From Ischnura elegans (taxonomy: Eukaryota > Arthropoda > Insecta > Odonata > Coenagrionidae), in the NCBI RefSeq assembly GCF_921293095.1, contig NC_060249.1:74349907-74413906 (forward strand): 64,000 nt of DNA, read 5' to 3'. Below are positions 35,601 through 44,647 of this stretch, piece after piece. A model generated the notes under the pieces. The model was given only the letters and a program-made list of their open reading frames with translations. It did not search any database and was not told the DNA's origin. Every line of letters starts with the position of its first letter. Position 1 is the stretch's first letter. The translations under genes were made by a program, and so were the position numbers.

Positions 35601-35907
35601 GTAAGTATAATGTAATAAATATTATAAAGCGTTAAAACCCCGATATTCATTTATAAACACCCGGTATTTTATCCAAGTTAACTTTCTCGGTGTAATATAC
35701 ATGCATTTTTGTAATTTTTCTCCTTTTCCTGAAATTTTCAATGAAAAACATTTCCACTGTGATATAAGATTGATTTGGGCTTCATTCAGTTTTGTTACTA
35801 TGCACTTAAATATTTTTAGTGTATTCATTGCCATTTTTAATTACCTTTGTAGATAAACTCATCTTTCCAATTTTTACTTTCAGCTGGGGCAGTTCGGTCT
35901 TACCTGA
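8632..35907 (+). CDS. Golgin245: Golgin-245 / GOLGA4 homologue, GRIP-domain trans-Golgi tether, 14 coding exons
   Basis: A long coiled-coil tether of the trans-Golgi network; in the family the C-terminal GRIP domain binds Arl1-GTP and the coiled coil captures endosome-derived vesicles. Exons: 8632-8715, 8849-8933, 9036-9232, 9589-9777, 12585-12740, 12962-13115, 13288-13433, 14619-17940, 19493-19623, 20766-20939, 23519-23643, 25406-25553, 29759-29848 and 35884-35907. Phases agree at every junction, giving 5025 nt and 1674 residues. The start MFKKLKDKIAEE matches the GOLGA4 N-terminus. A Ser-rich stretch follows (residues 29-120), then YHKYKGRYVDLARHF, and ALRKIAELKEQ with EEKDHLIDTLKTKV, both GOLGA4-like. 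Coiled coil fills most of 185-1600. GRIP spans about 1619-1665 (TELEYLRNILYEYMMG, then LARVIAAVVKFDDEQTKKIL). Intron 6 (13116-13287) is GC-AG. The reading frame is intact. Human golgin-245 is longer, about 2200 residues. Confidence 0.93.
11190..11240. repeat. Solo pogo/Tigger-like terminal sequence
   Basis: CAGTAGAACCCCGCTTAATG resembles the CAGTRGAACCTCG-type ends of pogo/Tigger transposons, such as the one at 33882. No matching opposite end was identified, so only a fragment is supported. Confidence 0.35.
11356..11786 (+). mobile_element. 431-bp retroposon-like insert with 10-bp target duplication
   Basis: A GC-richer block in an AT-rich intron, flanked by the direct repeat ATGTAATTAT (11346-11355 and 11787-11796). 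The perfect duplication and lack of terminal inverted repeats suggest target-primed insertion. The right part, AAGGGGAAACCACCACATTA then CCCGAGGAGTCAC, recalls conserved non-coding parts of insect RTE-type elements, but this is a weak recollection. It has no poly(A) tail. The open frames across it look accidental. Confidence 0.5.
13116..13287 (+). other. GC-AG intron 6 of golgin-245
   Basis: The donor is CAAG/GCAAGT and the acceptor ACGTAG. Joining the flanks gives QDKISQLENL in frame. No nearby GT donor gives the same frame without adding stops or unusual residues. Confidence 0.75.
13434..14618 (+). other. Golgin-245 intron 7
   Basis: A 1.2-kb AT-rich intron with GTAAGA donor and GGCAG acceptor. 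No repeat or gene recognised. Confidence 0.8.
14619..17940 (+). CDS. Golgin245: Exon 8 of golgin-245, 3322-nt coiled-coil exon
   Basis: A single uninterrupted exon encoding residues 338-1444 and the first base of codon 1445. It is almost entirely Glu/Lys/Leu-rich heptad sequence, with a less helical, Ser/Gly/Thr-rich break at about residues 390-420. The acceptor is TTCGGCAG at 14618 and the donor CTCTG/GTAAGA at 17940. The frame runs past the donor to a stop at 18024-18026; if the intron were retained this would give a truncated golgin without the GRIP domain. Such coiled-coil sequence hits myosin and other golgins by composition, so the gene identity rests on the N- and C-terminal exons. Confidence 0.9.
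17941..19492 (+). other. Golgin-245 intron 8
   Basis: A 1.55-kb intron holding the 377-bp foldback element at 18304-18680. The remainder is AT-rich with no recognised feature. Confidence 0.8.
18304..18680. mobile_element. 377-bp foldback MITE
   Basis: Two arms of roughly 160 bp run inward from TATTGGAAGTAAGG (18304) and its complement (ending 18680). They are nearly identical, with a few substitutions and a small length difference near 18425 and 18555. A short C- and T-rich spacer of about 60 bp separates them. The arms contain CCTGACGATGTAACC and TTACGAAACCCGGG. No target duplication is obvious and there is no coding potential. The superfamily is not assigned. Confidence 0.85.
19624..20765 (+). 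other. Golgin-245 intron 9
   Basis: 1.1 kb, AT-rich. A stretch near 20100-20290 is more GC-balanced and may be a worn repeat, but I could not classify it. Confidence 0.7.
20940..23518 (+). other. Golgin-245 intron 10
   Basis: A 2.6-kb AT-rich intron. A hairpin lies at 23141-23182. No other element was recognised. Confidence 0.75.
23141..23182. repeat. 18-bp-arm hairpin with an adjacent direct repeat
   Basis: GATGCACAAAGGGTAAAA (23141-23158) is matched by its exact complement at 23165-23182, with a poly-A loop. A further direct copy, TGCACAAAGGGTAAGA, lies at about 23111-23126. The structure looks like local duplication followed by inversion, not a transposon end. Confidence 0.7.
23644..25405 (+). 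other. Golgin-245 intron 11
   Basis: A 1.76-kb intron holding a small MITE-like repeat near 24.04-24.30 kb; otherwise nothing was recognised. Confidence 0.7.
24040..24295. repeat. Small MITE-like repeat with GC-rich ends
   Basis: The left end GACGCCGACTTATAAAAAAT and the right end ATGGAGTCGGTGCC form an imperfect inverted pair (GGCrCCGACT), each followed inward by a GGGGCC-rich block. The middle is AT-rich. No ORF. The type is common in arthropod genomes; superfamily not assigned. Confidence 0.5.
25406..29848 (+). CDS. Golgin245: Golgin-245 exons 12-13, GRIP domain split by a transposon-bearing intron
   Basis: Exon 12 (25406-25553) ends the coiled coil and begins GRIP: TELEYLRNILYEYMMGKEPM, holding the conserved Tyr and Leu needed for Arl1 contact in the family. 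Exon 13 (29759-29848) completes it with VLARVIAAVVKFDDEQ and then TKKILIKEE. The intron between them is 4.2 kb, of which 3.3 kb is a foldback transposon. Loss of correct splicing here would remove half of GRIP and so Golgi targeting. Confidence 0.9.
25902..26146. repeat. MITE-like repeat, about 245 bp
   Basis: GTGGTGTAACTA at the left is paired with TAGTTATGCCAC at the right, an imperfect 12-bp terminal inverted repeat. G-rich blocks lie just inside each end. It lies in the intron after golgin exon 12. No clear target duplication. Confidence 0.45.
27234..27330. repeat. Divergent direct copy of an arm module inside the foldback
   Basis: GAGTGGCTATAAAGGTGTGC just after the left arm repeats GAGTGGCTATAAAGGTGTGC at about 26970 within the arm, followed by a looser match. 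The arm and centre thus share duplicated modules, suggesting that the long arms grew by internal duplication. Confidence 0.55.
27870..28030. repeat. Small nested inverted repeat in the centre of the foldback
   Basis: GTAAACTCTTCTCGAGATTC (27901-27920) faces GAATCCCGAGAAGAGTTTAC (about 27998-28017), an inverted pair with few mismatches. Between them lies CCCTGATGATGATCCCCGAA followed by a GAAACG string, resembling the core of other insect foldback repeats. It is probably a small MITE nested in the larger element. Confidence 0.55.
29849..33430 (+). other. Golgin-245 last intron, left part
   Basis: 3.6 kb of AT-rich intron before the mariner-like element. No element with defined ends and no coding exon was recognised here. 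Confidence 0.6.
33431..35664 (-). mobile_element. Rearranged mariner-like element with inverted transposase 5' ends, split by a second transposon
   Basis: It is bounded by TA at 33429-33430 and 35665-35666, with ends TAGGGTGTTTATA and CCGGGTGTTTATA. The arms are about 260 bp and similar throughout. Each arm includes the transposase start region: the left reads + strand (ATGGCGACTAATGAATAGG, with an in-frame stop) and the right reads - strand. On the - strand, 35471-35170 encodes the N-terminal helix-turn-helix domain (VLQFAKTESVQRAFR, PPSDNNIRRWYHQFE). It resumes left of the inserted element with YQLQLL and ALKPTDQGLPANF, then FGDELTFHLSGHVKAHN at about 33770-33720, around the second catalytic Asp. 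The remaining C-terminal part is missing, replaced by the inverted 5' end. It is a non-functional derivative in the last golgin intron. Confidence 0.85.
33882..35165. mobile_element. 1284-bp pogo/Tigger-like non-autonomous element nested in the mariner
   Basis: Begins CAGTGGACCCTCGTTTAAGC; the opposite end, complemented, begins CAGTGCAACCTCAATAAAAC. TA duplications lie at 33880-33881 and 35166-35167. Removing the element rejoins the host transposase frame (RKRLQL then PYQLQL), which shows it inserted later. CAGT-type ends and the TA target fit pogo/Tigger. I saw no recognisable transposase inside, so it is probably non-autonomous. Confidence 0.85.
35884..35907 (+). CDS. Golgin245: Last coding exon of golgin-245
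   Basis: The TTTCAG acceptor ends at 35883, followed by LGQFGLT and TGA at 35905-35907. It continues phase 0 from exon 13 (QKQTL). GRIP proteins commonly end soon after the domain, so a short tail is plausible. The 3' UTR follows; its end is not fixed. Confidence 0.75.
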   Translation: MGQFGLT

Positions 35908-37910
35908 TGGCTGATCTATTAATGAGTGGCTGGCTTGATTTTTTTAAATTATTGAATTAATTACCTATGGTGAATTATTTTATGGTGTACATTGGTGTGT
36001 ATAAGTGTAAATATTTTGTTTTTAGTGTGCTTGTGAATTTTATATTTTATATGAAAAAGAGCTTTAATATATACGAGTTAAGTGAAGGGCAGCAGTTTGT
36101 GGCCTCTGTGCAATCAAGTGTTACATTATGAGATATTATATCTGAATATATGCATATAAAATATTAATTTGTTCTCAATGTATTTTATTTCATCCTTTTT
36201 ATGTTTTAAAATACCCACAAAATATGTAACAGCATTTTATAGATTCTTAAAAGGAATTTTTCCTGAATGAAACTTTCGCTTATGTTATAGAAATAATTTT
36301 TAATCAACTATTTGCAAAGAGGAAAGATCATTTACCGGGTAAACTTATTTTCATGTGTTTGGTGCACAGAATCTTTGTTTTTGTCTCATGATTTAACAGT
36401 AAGAATTATGTGTTGTGAAAAATCTTAGCCACTGATCCTGTAACAGCGGCAGAAGAAAAGGAAGTATGAATGTAGGGGTTGTGAAAAAATGTAAAAGGTT
36501 TATGTTTTGTTTCATATTTCATTTGTTTCCATTATGTACTACATCATTCTCTGGATAATAAGTTTGGTTTACAATTTTTATCCTTGTGGTTTGTGATAGT
36601 TACTTTTTGCATAAATATTTAGCTAAGAATTATGTATAACCTTTTCAAGGGTGAGAAAATTCATCTGCAGTGACCTTGTTGAAACCAGATATTGACTGGC
36701 CTGAAGGATCCTGAGTTACTAGTTGATTTCCACATTGTAGAAGTTTTCCAGTGTAGTGAATTTGAATGGCAGTGGCACCATTGTGCCTCTGCCATAGCTC
36801 TTAGTTCCTCGAAATTTTAAAAAGTGTTTCATTTTTCCTCTAGAATTATTTATTTCATTAGAAAATGAAGCTAGTGGTAGTTGTAACGAGTAATGGCCCT
36901 TAGATTATTTTTTACACTCTTGTTTTGAAATTATTTATTACTGGTTAAATAGAGATCAATTTTTATTTCCTTCTGACCATATCTAATATTCTATTTGCCA
37001 ACTAACTTGGTAGCTACTATGTAAGGTATGGCTAAAATGCTTGGCTATGGAAATTGTTTTAAAATATGGGTTTAAAACAAAGAAGCTGATTTCTGCTGGC
37101 GGAAAAACGGCTGTATATGACCAATGATTATAGAATGAAGTCAATTCCATGATGCAGTCAGTTACATTCGAAGATAATATATATTTTTATTGAAGAAATA
37201 TTTGAAACTTGAAGATCATTTGTATGCTACATTTGGGGTCTTAAAAAATTGATATTGTGATGACTTCTTTACTGATTTTGATGTGAGTTAGTGAAATTCA
37301 AAGCATTAGTATTAAATGTATGCAATTCTGCTTGCATATACGATTGGCTAGATGGCTATGAAAAATTTTAAATGATGAATCTGTTAAGAATTTACGAAAT
37401 CCTCAAGATCTGAAGAAAAATTTGAACTATGTAGTGCCATCGGTTCTTAGAATTCAAATATCATTAATGCCCATGTGGTGCAATATTGCTTCTGGGTTAA
37501 TTTTGTTTATTTTAGCCAAAGAAACAAACAGAACAGCTATACTCTGTATTAAAACACTGTTAAACCATGATTGAATGAAGATGTTCATAAAATTTATATT
37601 ATATTGATATTATTGATTATTTCTCCTCATGTAAACATAGTAGGCTTCCTTTTTTCCCCATAATCCAGGCAAAATGAAGTACATATCATTTCTATCTCTG
37701 TGTCCATAATTATGAAAAGTGAATGTACATGAAAATTATTGCTGGATCTTCTTATAAACCTAACATGGTTAAGGCCTTCTATTACGTATCTGGTTTGGCT
37801 TTGTTGTACTCTGCACATTGCTATTTTGCCTATAGCATTTTTATCACTTTGAATTCCCTAGGGTGAAAGTGGAATAAATTTTTACCCGGAATGAATTCAC
37901 TGGTCAACAG
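35908..37910. other. Golgin-245 3' UTR and intergenic DNA
   Basis: AT-rich, with no gene. An AATAAA lies at about 37872, but it is 2 kb from the stop codon and cannot be assigned to golgin-245 with confidence. Confidence 0.5.
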
Positions 37911-37913
37911 TGA

Positions 37914-40800
37914 TTTTGTTGCCAACTAATTTACAATGAATTTAGGATAACTTTATGGCCCTGAATTCGAATATGTCATTTGTTTTGCTAGATTGGCTCT
38001 ATTTATTGTTATAACGTATACTATATAGATTTAAAAAAACAAAAAACATCAAAATATTAATTGAGATACATTGTGCACACAAGCAAATGAAAATGAGAAA
38101 ACATTGAAAATAATCACAAAAATGTTGATCCATTGTTCATTCAGAAGTAATAGAAAAAGAAAGAAAAAACACAGTCTTTTAAAATTATTGCAATTAGCAT
38201 CTCGAAAAACTCTGCCTGTGTGATTTTCTATTGTGTTGAACATCAGGACAGTCATGCTGAAGGTTCCAGCAGTAGTCTGCCATCATGTGCTGGTCCCATC
38301 TACCTTGATATCATTCTTCCATCACCTGAAAATCTTGATGGAATCTTTCACCTTGATCCTCGCTGTAGTCACCAAGATTGTCCGGAAATCTATCAAGATG
38401 GCTGTGGAGGTAGTGAATCTTAATGCTCATATTTGCCCCCAAGGTTTTGAAGTTTCTGAGCATGTTTTTCACCAGTTCCTCATAATTATGTGCTTTGTAG
38501 TTACCCAAGAAATTCTTGACAACAGATGCAAAACTGCTCCACGCAGATGCTTCAATGCAATTCATAACTTTAATGAATTCCAAATCATGCATAAGTTTCC
38601 GAATTTGGGGACCATCAAATATACCAGCTTTTAATTTTTCATTACTGAGACCAGGGAATGATTTGCAAATATATTTGAATCATTCACCATTTTTGTCCAA
38701 TGCTTTCACAAATTGCTTCATTAGACCAAGCTTGATATGAAGTGGTGGAAGAATGATTTTGTCCCCATCAACTAATGGTTTTTTTAGGATATTAGCTGTT
38801 CCTACAGTAAAGGTGTCTCTTGATGGCCATGAAACTTTCTCCCAGTGATCATTCTTTGCTCTGCTGTCCCACACGCAGATAAAGCAGGGGAATTTTGTGT
38901 ATCCACTTTGCTGTCCAAGCAAAAAGTTAACCATTTTTTAATCAACACAGATAGACCATTTGGTGTTGGTTATAACGAAGTTTCTGGAGAATCATCTGGA
39001 TATTTTCGTTCTCCTCATGAAGTCTTGTTGAGTGGCCAATTGGAATGGATGCATAGCGGTTACCATTATGCAACAACACACATTTTAGGCTTCTGCTTGA
39101 GCAATCGATAAAGAGCCTCCAGTCTTGAGGTTGATATTTTGTTAGTCCCAGTTTCAGTAGTATACCAGGAATGTCACTGCAGTAAACAAGTTCATCTTGT
39201 TGACTGAAGTATGGAAGTAGATCTGCTTCTCTTGTCCGGTAAGCTGTGATTTTAATTCCTGGTTGCAGGCAATTCTTCTTATTAAGTCTAAATGCCAAGA
39301 GTTCAGAAGACTGTTTAGAAAGACCGAGATCTCTTATCAAATCGTTAAGCTCTTCCTGACTGAAGAGCTGATGTCTTGTGGAGCTTCCTTCGTATTCACA
39401 TTCACTACTACTAGTGTTCACGTGCTGCAAATCATCGTCATCTGAAGAGGGTAGTTTTGGCAGAGTGGTGAAGACTGGTACAGGAATGTCATCGTTGTGT
39501 GGCACTGGTCGCCTTGCTGATTCCAAATCAGGATATTCCCACTTATGCTTCTTGTGGCGATTGAAACCTTTTACATTGACCATGCATAAATTGCAATCAT
39601 CATGGTGATTTTTTTGGCTCTCGCCACACCATTGGCATTCCAAAGTTTAAACCCCTTCGTTTCCCATTAGTCTACAGTCGTAAAGACTCCACACAGCGTA
39701 TGCAAACTTTATGAGGAGCCCAATGTTTATCTTGGTCTCCCAGTTTAACACCAAAATATGCAAGATAGGCCTGTTTCACAAAGTCAGTAATGTTCTTCCG
39801 TTGTTCTTGCAGATTGTATTCTCCACAGATATGGTAGAACTCATCAAGAGAGTTGAAACAACCTTTACACGAAGAACTCATGTTAATCTATGAAAAGAAT
39901 TAAAAAAATATATTTGCAAAAATATTGTAAATAAGGTAAGGTGGAACTAATAAGACAATATTTATAACAATATTATCTATATATTACATTAAACTAAGAA
40001 TATAATGTAGTAACTAATCGCGACATACCTTTTTATTGATACTGTGAACGAGAAATTCTTCACTAGGAAAACTTTTAATGGCTATTACACAAACTGCGTC
40101 CTCTCACACCCTCGTCCCTCTCTCGACTGCCGTTGTTCGCTTTCGAAATTCGTATTTTCCAACGAAATGTCCAAAGGGTGGGTTACGTACAGAAATGAAA
40201 ACACGAACTTGAGAATGGTTTGTGGACTGTATTACGATAGTGGTTCACATCACTGGATAGGTCACACTCGCTCATCTGATGCCGCGCTGAAGACTGAGCG
40301 CCCCGTCCGTGCCTCTGAGCCGACGAAGCCCGTCGAGCAAAGCCACCTCAATTGTCACGCCTGCCTCCACCCCACATCTCAATGGTCCCAACAGCCGTTC
40401 TGCGCTAAAGTTGCACTTCCTTCCTTTCCTTCCTTCACTTTCACCAGTGTTATCCTTCACCTTCACTGCAACAGTGTGACTAACTGACGCTCCTTGAAAT
40501 TGTGAGACACATGAGGGTGTCTCAAATTACTACCACGTCCCATAATCTCACCTTCTCCTCTATATTGTGTAACATATAAGATATTACATTTGTACATACG
40601 GAGTTACAAAATATAAAATGAATAGGCATAAAGAATTGAGGAATCACAACCGATTTACTGATAATTTAACGATTAAACGCTACATGTCAAAGATAGCCTG
40701 TATCTAAGAAACTGGAGCCAATTGGGGAAATCCGTTTTCAGATTCAGATTCAGCATACCAAATATACCCAGTATTCGTTGAAATATCTCCGGCAACAACA
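37914..40800 (-). mobile_element. Unclassified element: multicopy gene flanked by ~90-bp degenerate inverted repeats
   Basis: The left flank from TTGTTGCC (about 37915) inward to TTGGCTC (about 38000) aligns with the complement of the right flank, from TTGTTGCC (40791-40798) inward to TTGGCTCC (about 40718). Shared landmarks in order are TTGTTGCC, CAAyGAAT, CTGAAT, GAAT and TTGGCTC, at almost constant spacing; by eye about two thirds of positions match. These enclose a - strand gene of the unknown family described in the next entry. This suggests a DNA transposon of about 2.9 kb. Outer ends and target duplication are not clear. Confidence 0.5.
38150..39881 (-). pseudogene. Broken copy of a multicopy arthropod/cnidarian gene family of unknown function
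   Basis: The - strand from the ATG at 39881 reads as a member of a repeated, intronless family known in aphids, spiders, hydra and other genomes as uncharacterised proteins of about 600 residues. Segments in order: a Cys-rich N-terminus (GCFNSLDEFYHICGEYNL, KHWAPHKVCIRCVESL); a second Cys pair (CQWCGE, CNLCMVNVKG) with PDLESARRPVPHNDDIPVP; then LFIDCSSRSLKCVLLHNGN; GQQSGYTKFPCFICVWDS; LPPLHIKLGLMKQFVKAL; and near the C-terminus GERFHQDF followed by YQGRW and MADYCWNL. The copy covers nearly the full family length but is broken, with about half a dozen interruptions. The function is unknown; the Cys pairs suggest metal binding. The flanking inverted repeats argue for mobility. Family recognition is from memory. 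Confidence 0.75.
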
Positions 40801-43406
40801 AAAAAATTTTTTTTTGTAGAGCTGTGTTATCATTGTAACCAGAATTGTCACGAAGGGATCAACTCTGGGCTATTTCTAAACATTTTTCAAGCTGATGTAG
40901 ATAATTTTTCTAGTGGATAGAGTGCATTTCTCATACTGTGCAGCGCTCTATTCTTTGGGTGAGTAATTAAACCATAGTCTTTGAAGTTCCTCCCTAGCAG
41001 TACATATACCTCTGAACTGGAGTTTGTCTCTGCTCTTTCTCCTAAACCCATTAGAATTTTTTCTCCTATTTTCCTTATTTCCTCACCAAAGTGTATCCCC
41101 AAATAACCAACTGAAATGCACATTATACCATTTTAACCTTTTCGCTACAAATGACGAAAAATATGCGGCAGGACATTTCTTGACCCGGTAAACAAAAGCA
41201 GCAAATTTTTGTCGGAGATTTTTTTACGCAGGCGAACGAATGCCAAAAATATACATTTCCTTGCTCTCCCCCTTTTATGGCGGTTACGGGTTCGCAAAGT
41301 CTTAGTTTCGGGACCCAACAAAGCAGGACTCAGCCTGTACCCTTGAAATCTGTGAGCAGTTATCTGGACTCTTTGTCTTATATTACCCCTCTTTGTGGTA
41401 AGGGACTGCAGTCATTCAATTGCTCATTCAGTCAGTTTTCGAAATAAACATTTGTTCTTCTAAATAAATAGAAACTAAGAACTGAATTCTTTGTCTTTTG
41501 AGCAGCATTTGCAATTTTTAAACGAAATTCTACGATGAATATTAACTTATATCTCGATTTCAGGATAAACATCAACATAGAAATTGTTGCTGCATTAAAT
41601 GCTTTAATATTGACCGTAGAGCTTCGTTCAAAATGTGACAATTCTCGGAATAAAACAAGGAATTCAATTCGAAGTCTGCAATTTACATGCGAGCCACAGT
41701 TATCCGTATAGCTAATTCATACAAACAAAGCATGATTGACCACAAACCAATGCTGCTGGTAGGATTATAAACCCCAAAAGGAGGGAGCCCAACTACCGTG
41801 AGAGTCTGAGATAATGCGGAGTCCCTGCTAGGAAGGGTAGAAAAAGGTTGGTGCTGAGAGTGTGTGATTATCCACAAGACCCTTCTTAACGAAAGTCCTG
41901 CAAAAATGCTCCATGCGGAGGGGATCGAAAAGTCTCTTTGGGATCAGTCCACCAGTCATGCTAAGGAGAGAACTCCACTGCTTCAAAAGAGTTAAATATT
42001 TTAATACCAGAAACGTGGACTTTTTGGTATTCCAGTTGGTGAGAAAGGTGTCATTTTGACCCGTAGTTTCCAACTTTTTTCACTCTTCTACAAAAAAGTT
42101 TTCCTACTCATGAATTGTTATATTTCGGATTTATGGCTATAATTGGCTACAATAAATCTGAGCGTATTGGGACCTTTTTCATTCCCGATGTGTATCTGTC
42201 TCTTCCTTGATGTGACTGATGCTTTTTGTTGTTTTTGTATGTTAATTTGAGCATGAAGAGTACTTAAAAAAAACTGGCTTAGAATAGCGGTATTCCGTCA
42301 GGGGTGAAACAAACCCTTTCTGCTGCAATTGATACATCATCACACAGAAAAAGATACATTGACCAAAATATGGTAAACTCCGTACGAGCAGGCTGTCTTG
42401 TGTAATGGAAATTCAAAAAAACTGCTACTGGGAGATTTGAGAACTAAACATCAAAAGAATTATGTGAAAATGGAGTCATTTTAATCCCTGACACACCTCT
42501 AGAGTCGAAGAAAGGAAAATTTAGCTTTTGCTCGCAATTGAAGAGAATGCAAATTGATTACCATCAGAATGCCATTGTGTGTTTGGGTTCAATAGGATTC
42601 ATATATTTTAGGTGACATTTATGCACATAATATGTATATACTTTGATTTACCACTTTGAGAGGGGCCCAAAGATGCGTGGGCACAGTCTAAACATATTTT
42701 TAGACTGTGGCATGGGCACTGTGTAAAATCAAAGTAGGTGCATGAGTAAAATTAAAAATTGGTGAACAGGTGACCACATGCTAGATGTTAAATTCTCAAC
42801 AAAATATGTTCAGAAAGATTATCTTCCTGAGGAAATTAAAAGATGAGGTTTCATGCTCCAAACTTTTCAGTGTCTTTGTGTCTGCTCAAGTTCAACTAGT
42901 AAGGTCCTGTTTGGATATTAAAATGTCTTGGCAATTTATTTTTTCCAGGAAAGTAGTCAAGGATTTTACTGATAATTTTCAACATTTTTTTAAGTATTGT
43001 GTGGATTACATTTGTCTCTATTGCCACAGTCACCTTATTTATAGACAATCGGGAGCAATCAAAATTATTATGTATTATAATTTTTTTGCTCCCCTCCCTC
43101 TAAGGAGAACAGTCTATCACTGAATGCTTATGTTGAGCCATTTAATGCAGGTGACAAGTCTGTAGGGAGAAGGGGAAGTCAAACAAGGGTTCAAATTCTC
43201 CAGAAAAAGGAGCAAAAGATGCAATCTTAAGTGTTATACCAACTCTAATTAAATGCACGCCCTCTACAGATGAAAAAATGGGCAGAGAAGATAGCCAAAT
43301 GTTAAGAGAATCAGCAGAAAATTTACTTTCCCTGAGCATGGGGTTTAACTTTATTACATTACTATTTCCTGTTAAATAATCTTCTTCGTTACCTACATCA
43401 TCTCAG
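40801..43406. other. Intergenic DNA, no gene recognised
   Basis: AT-rich with scattered GC-balanced patches (around 41150-41350 and 41750-42080) that look like worn interspersed repeats. The - strand frames at 41683-42073 are not recognised. No splice-bounded coding segment found. Confidence 0.5.
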
Positions 43407-43702
43407 CATGGACGTACCCAGAATCAATACTAGCTGTGGTCGTTAGAGTTGTACCTTTTTTGCACAGATAAGGTTAAAGAAACAAAAATTTTAAGGAAAT
43501 TATTATGTAATTATGCTGTACAGCAATTTATTATGTAGTTCCTATAATTATTTGCTTGAAAAATAATGATTTTTATTTTAGTTCCATGTCTTACACTAAT
43601 AATATTTTTTTTCTTCAAAAGGAAAATATGTTCATCACTTCTGTTTTGAACTAAATTTATTTTCGCTTCTGGGGGGCAGTTCCCCCTCTGGGTATGCCCA
43701 TG
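43407..43702. mobile_element. 296-bp hAT-like MITE with 8-bp target duplication
   Basis: The ends are CATGGACGTACCCAG (43407-43421) and, complemented, CATGGGCATACCCAG (43688-43702), 13 of 15 identical. The direct repeat CATCTCAG flanks it at 43399-43406 and 43703-43710. An 8-bp duplication fits hAT-type insertion. No coding capacity. Confidence 0.75.
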
Positions 43703-43710
43703 CATCTCAG

Positions 43711-44647
43711 CCCTGTCATTTGGTAAATTATTCAAAAGCTGTCCATATTACTATGTACTTAGATCAATCACAATCTACATATATATTCTTCAGGCAGTAC
43801 TGGTAGGATTATGCCGCAAGCTTGTAATGACCATAGGTTTTATTTGGTTTGATGTGATCTCTAGATCACCCTACGTTTGTATGCTGGATTTTTGATCAGG
43901 AAAAGGTCTATAGCTGTGCATGCAATTTTTAATTATCTCTCATGGTTCAGGATGAGGCTGTGCTCGACAACTAATGATTTTTATAATGACAATACATACT
44001 GGACTTTTCTGTGGTTGTCCCTCAGTTGTGTTGATGTTTTTCACCCAATCTCTCTCATATGGTCCTCACCATATTCATATAAGGGGTATGGAATATTCCT
44101 AGAGTTATGAAGCAAATTGGGACCGAGAAGATAATGGCACATGTAGGTGGATATTCATATAGGCGCTTCTTCTGATGAGTCATACTTCTTAAGTAAAGAA
44201 ATTGTTTTCCTAGAAATTAATTCTGTTGGATCACAATCCAACTTTCATGTAACACTTGATCTGTAAAGATTTATCTGATTTTTGATCGTATTCCAAAATA
44301 TCCATTTGAACAGAGACATTTTCGTCATCCAAAAGTAAGGCTCAACATGTTCTCCCGATTTAGTCCTCAAAATAAAAGTATCAACAGACACACCGGCAAT
44401 GGCATAAGCGGAACTCCATTAAAAAATTGAAGGGTATGGGGATCAAATTTGGAGACGCTAAGGGGGAAGTTTGCCCTGACCCTTGGGGGAGGATACTTAA
44501 ATGGGCAGATTTAAAGATGTGGAAATAAAGTTTTACAGCAACTATAAACCGCTCTGAACGCTCGCTCCCGCGCAACACCCCATCACATTTTGCGCTGTAC
44601 GATTCGTAATTGTTTTCACGTAATTGTTCTCATTTGAAATCTTTGAA
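43711..44647. other. Upstream flank of TMEM177
   Basis: About 0.9 kb before the TMEM177 start. A GC-balanced stretch at 44380-44590 resembles a worn interspersed repeat. No promoter motif can be assigned with confidence. Confidence 0.4.

Noticed and set aside
38220-39608. Several + strand ORFs of 60-133 codons
   Set aside because: They are antisense shadows of the broken - strand multicopy gene.
40044-40487. 147-codon + strand ORF next to the unknown element
   Set aside because: No recognisable similarity, low-complexity composition and no splice or start support; it probably belongs to the 5' non-coding part of the element.
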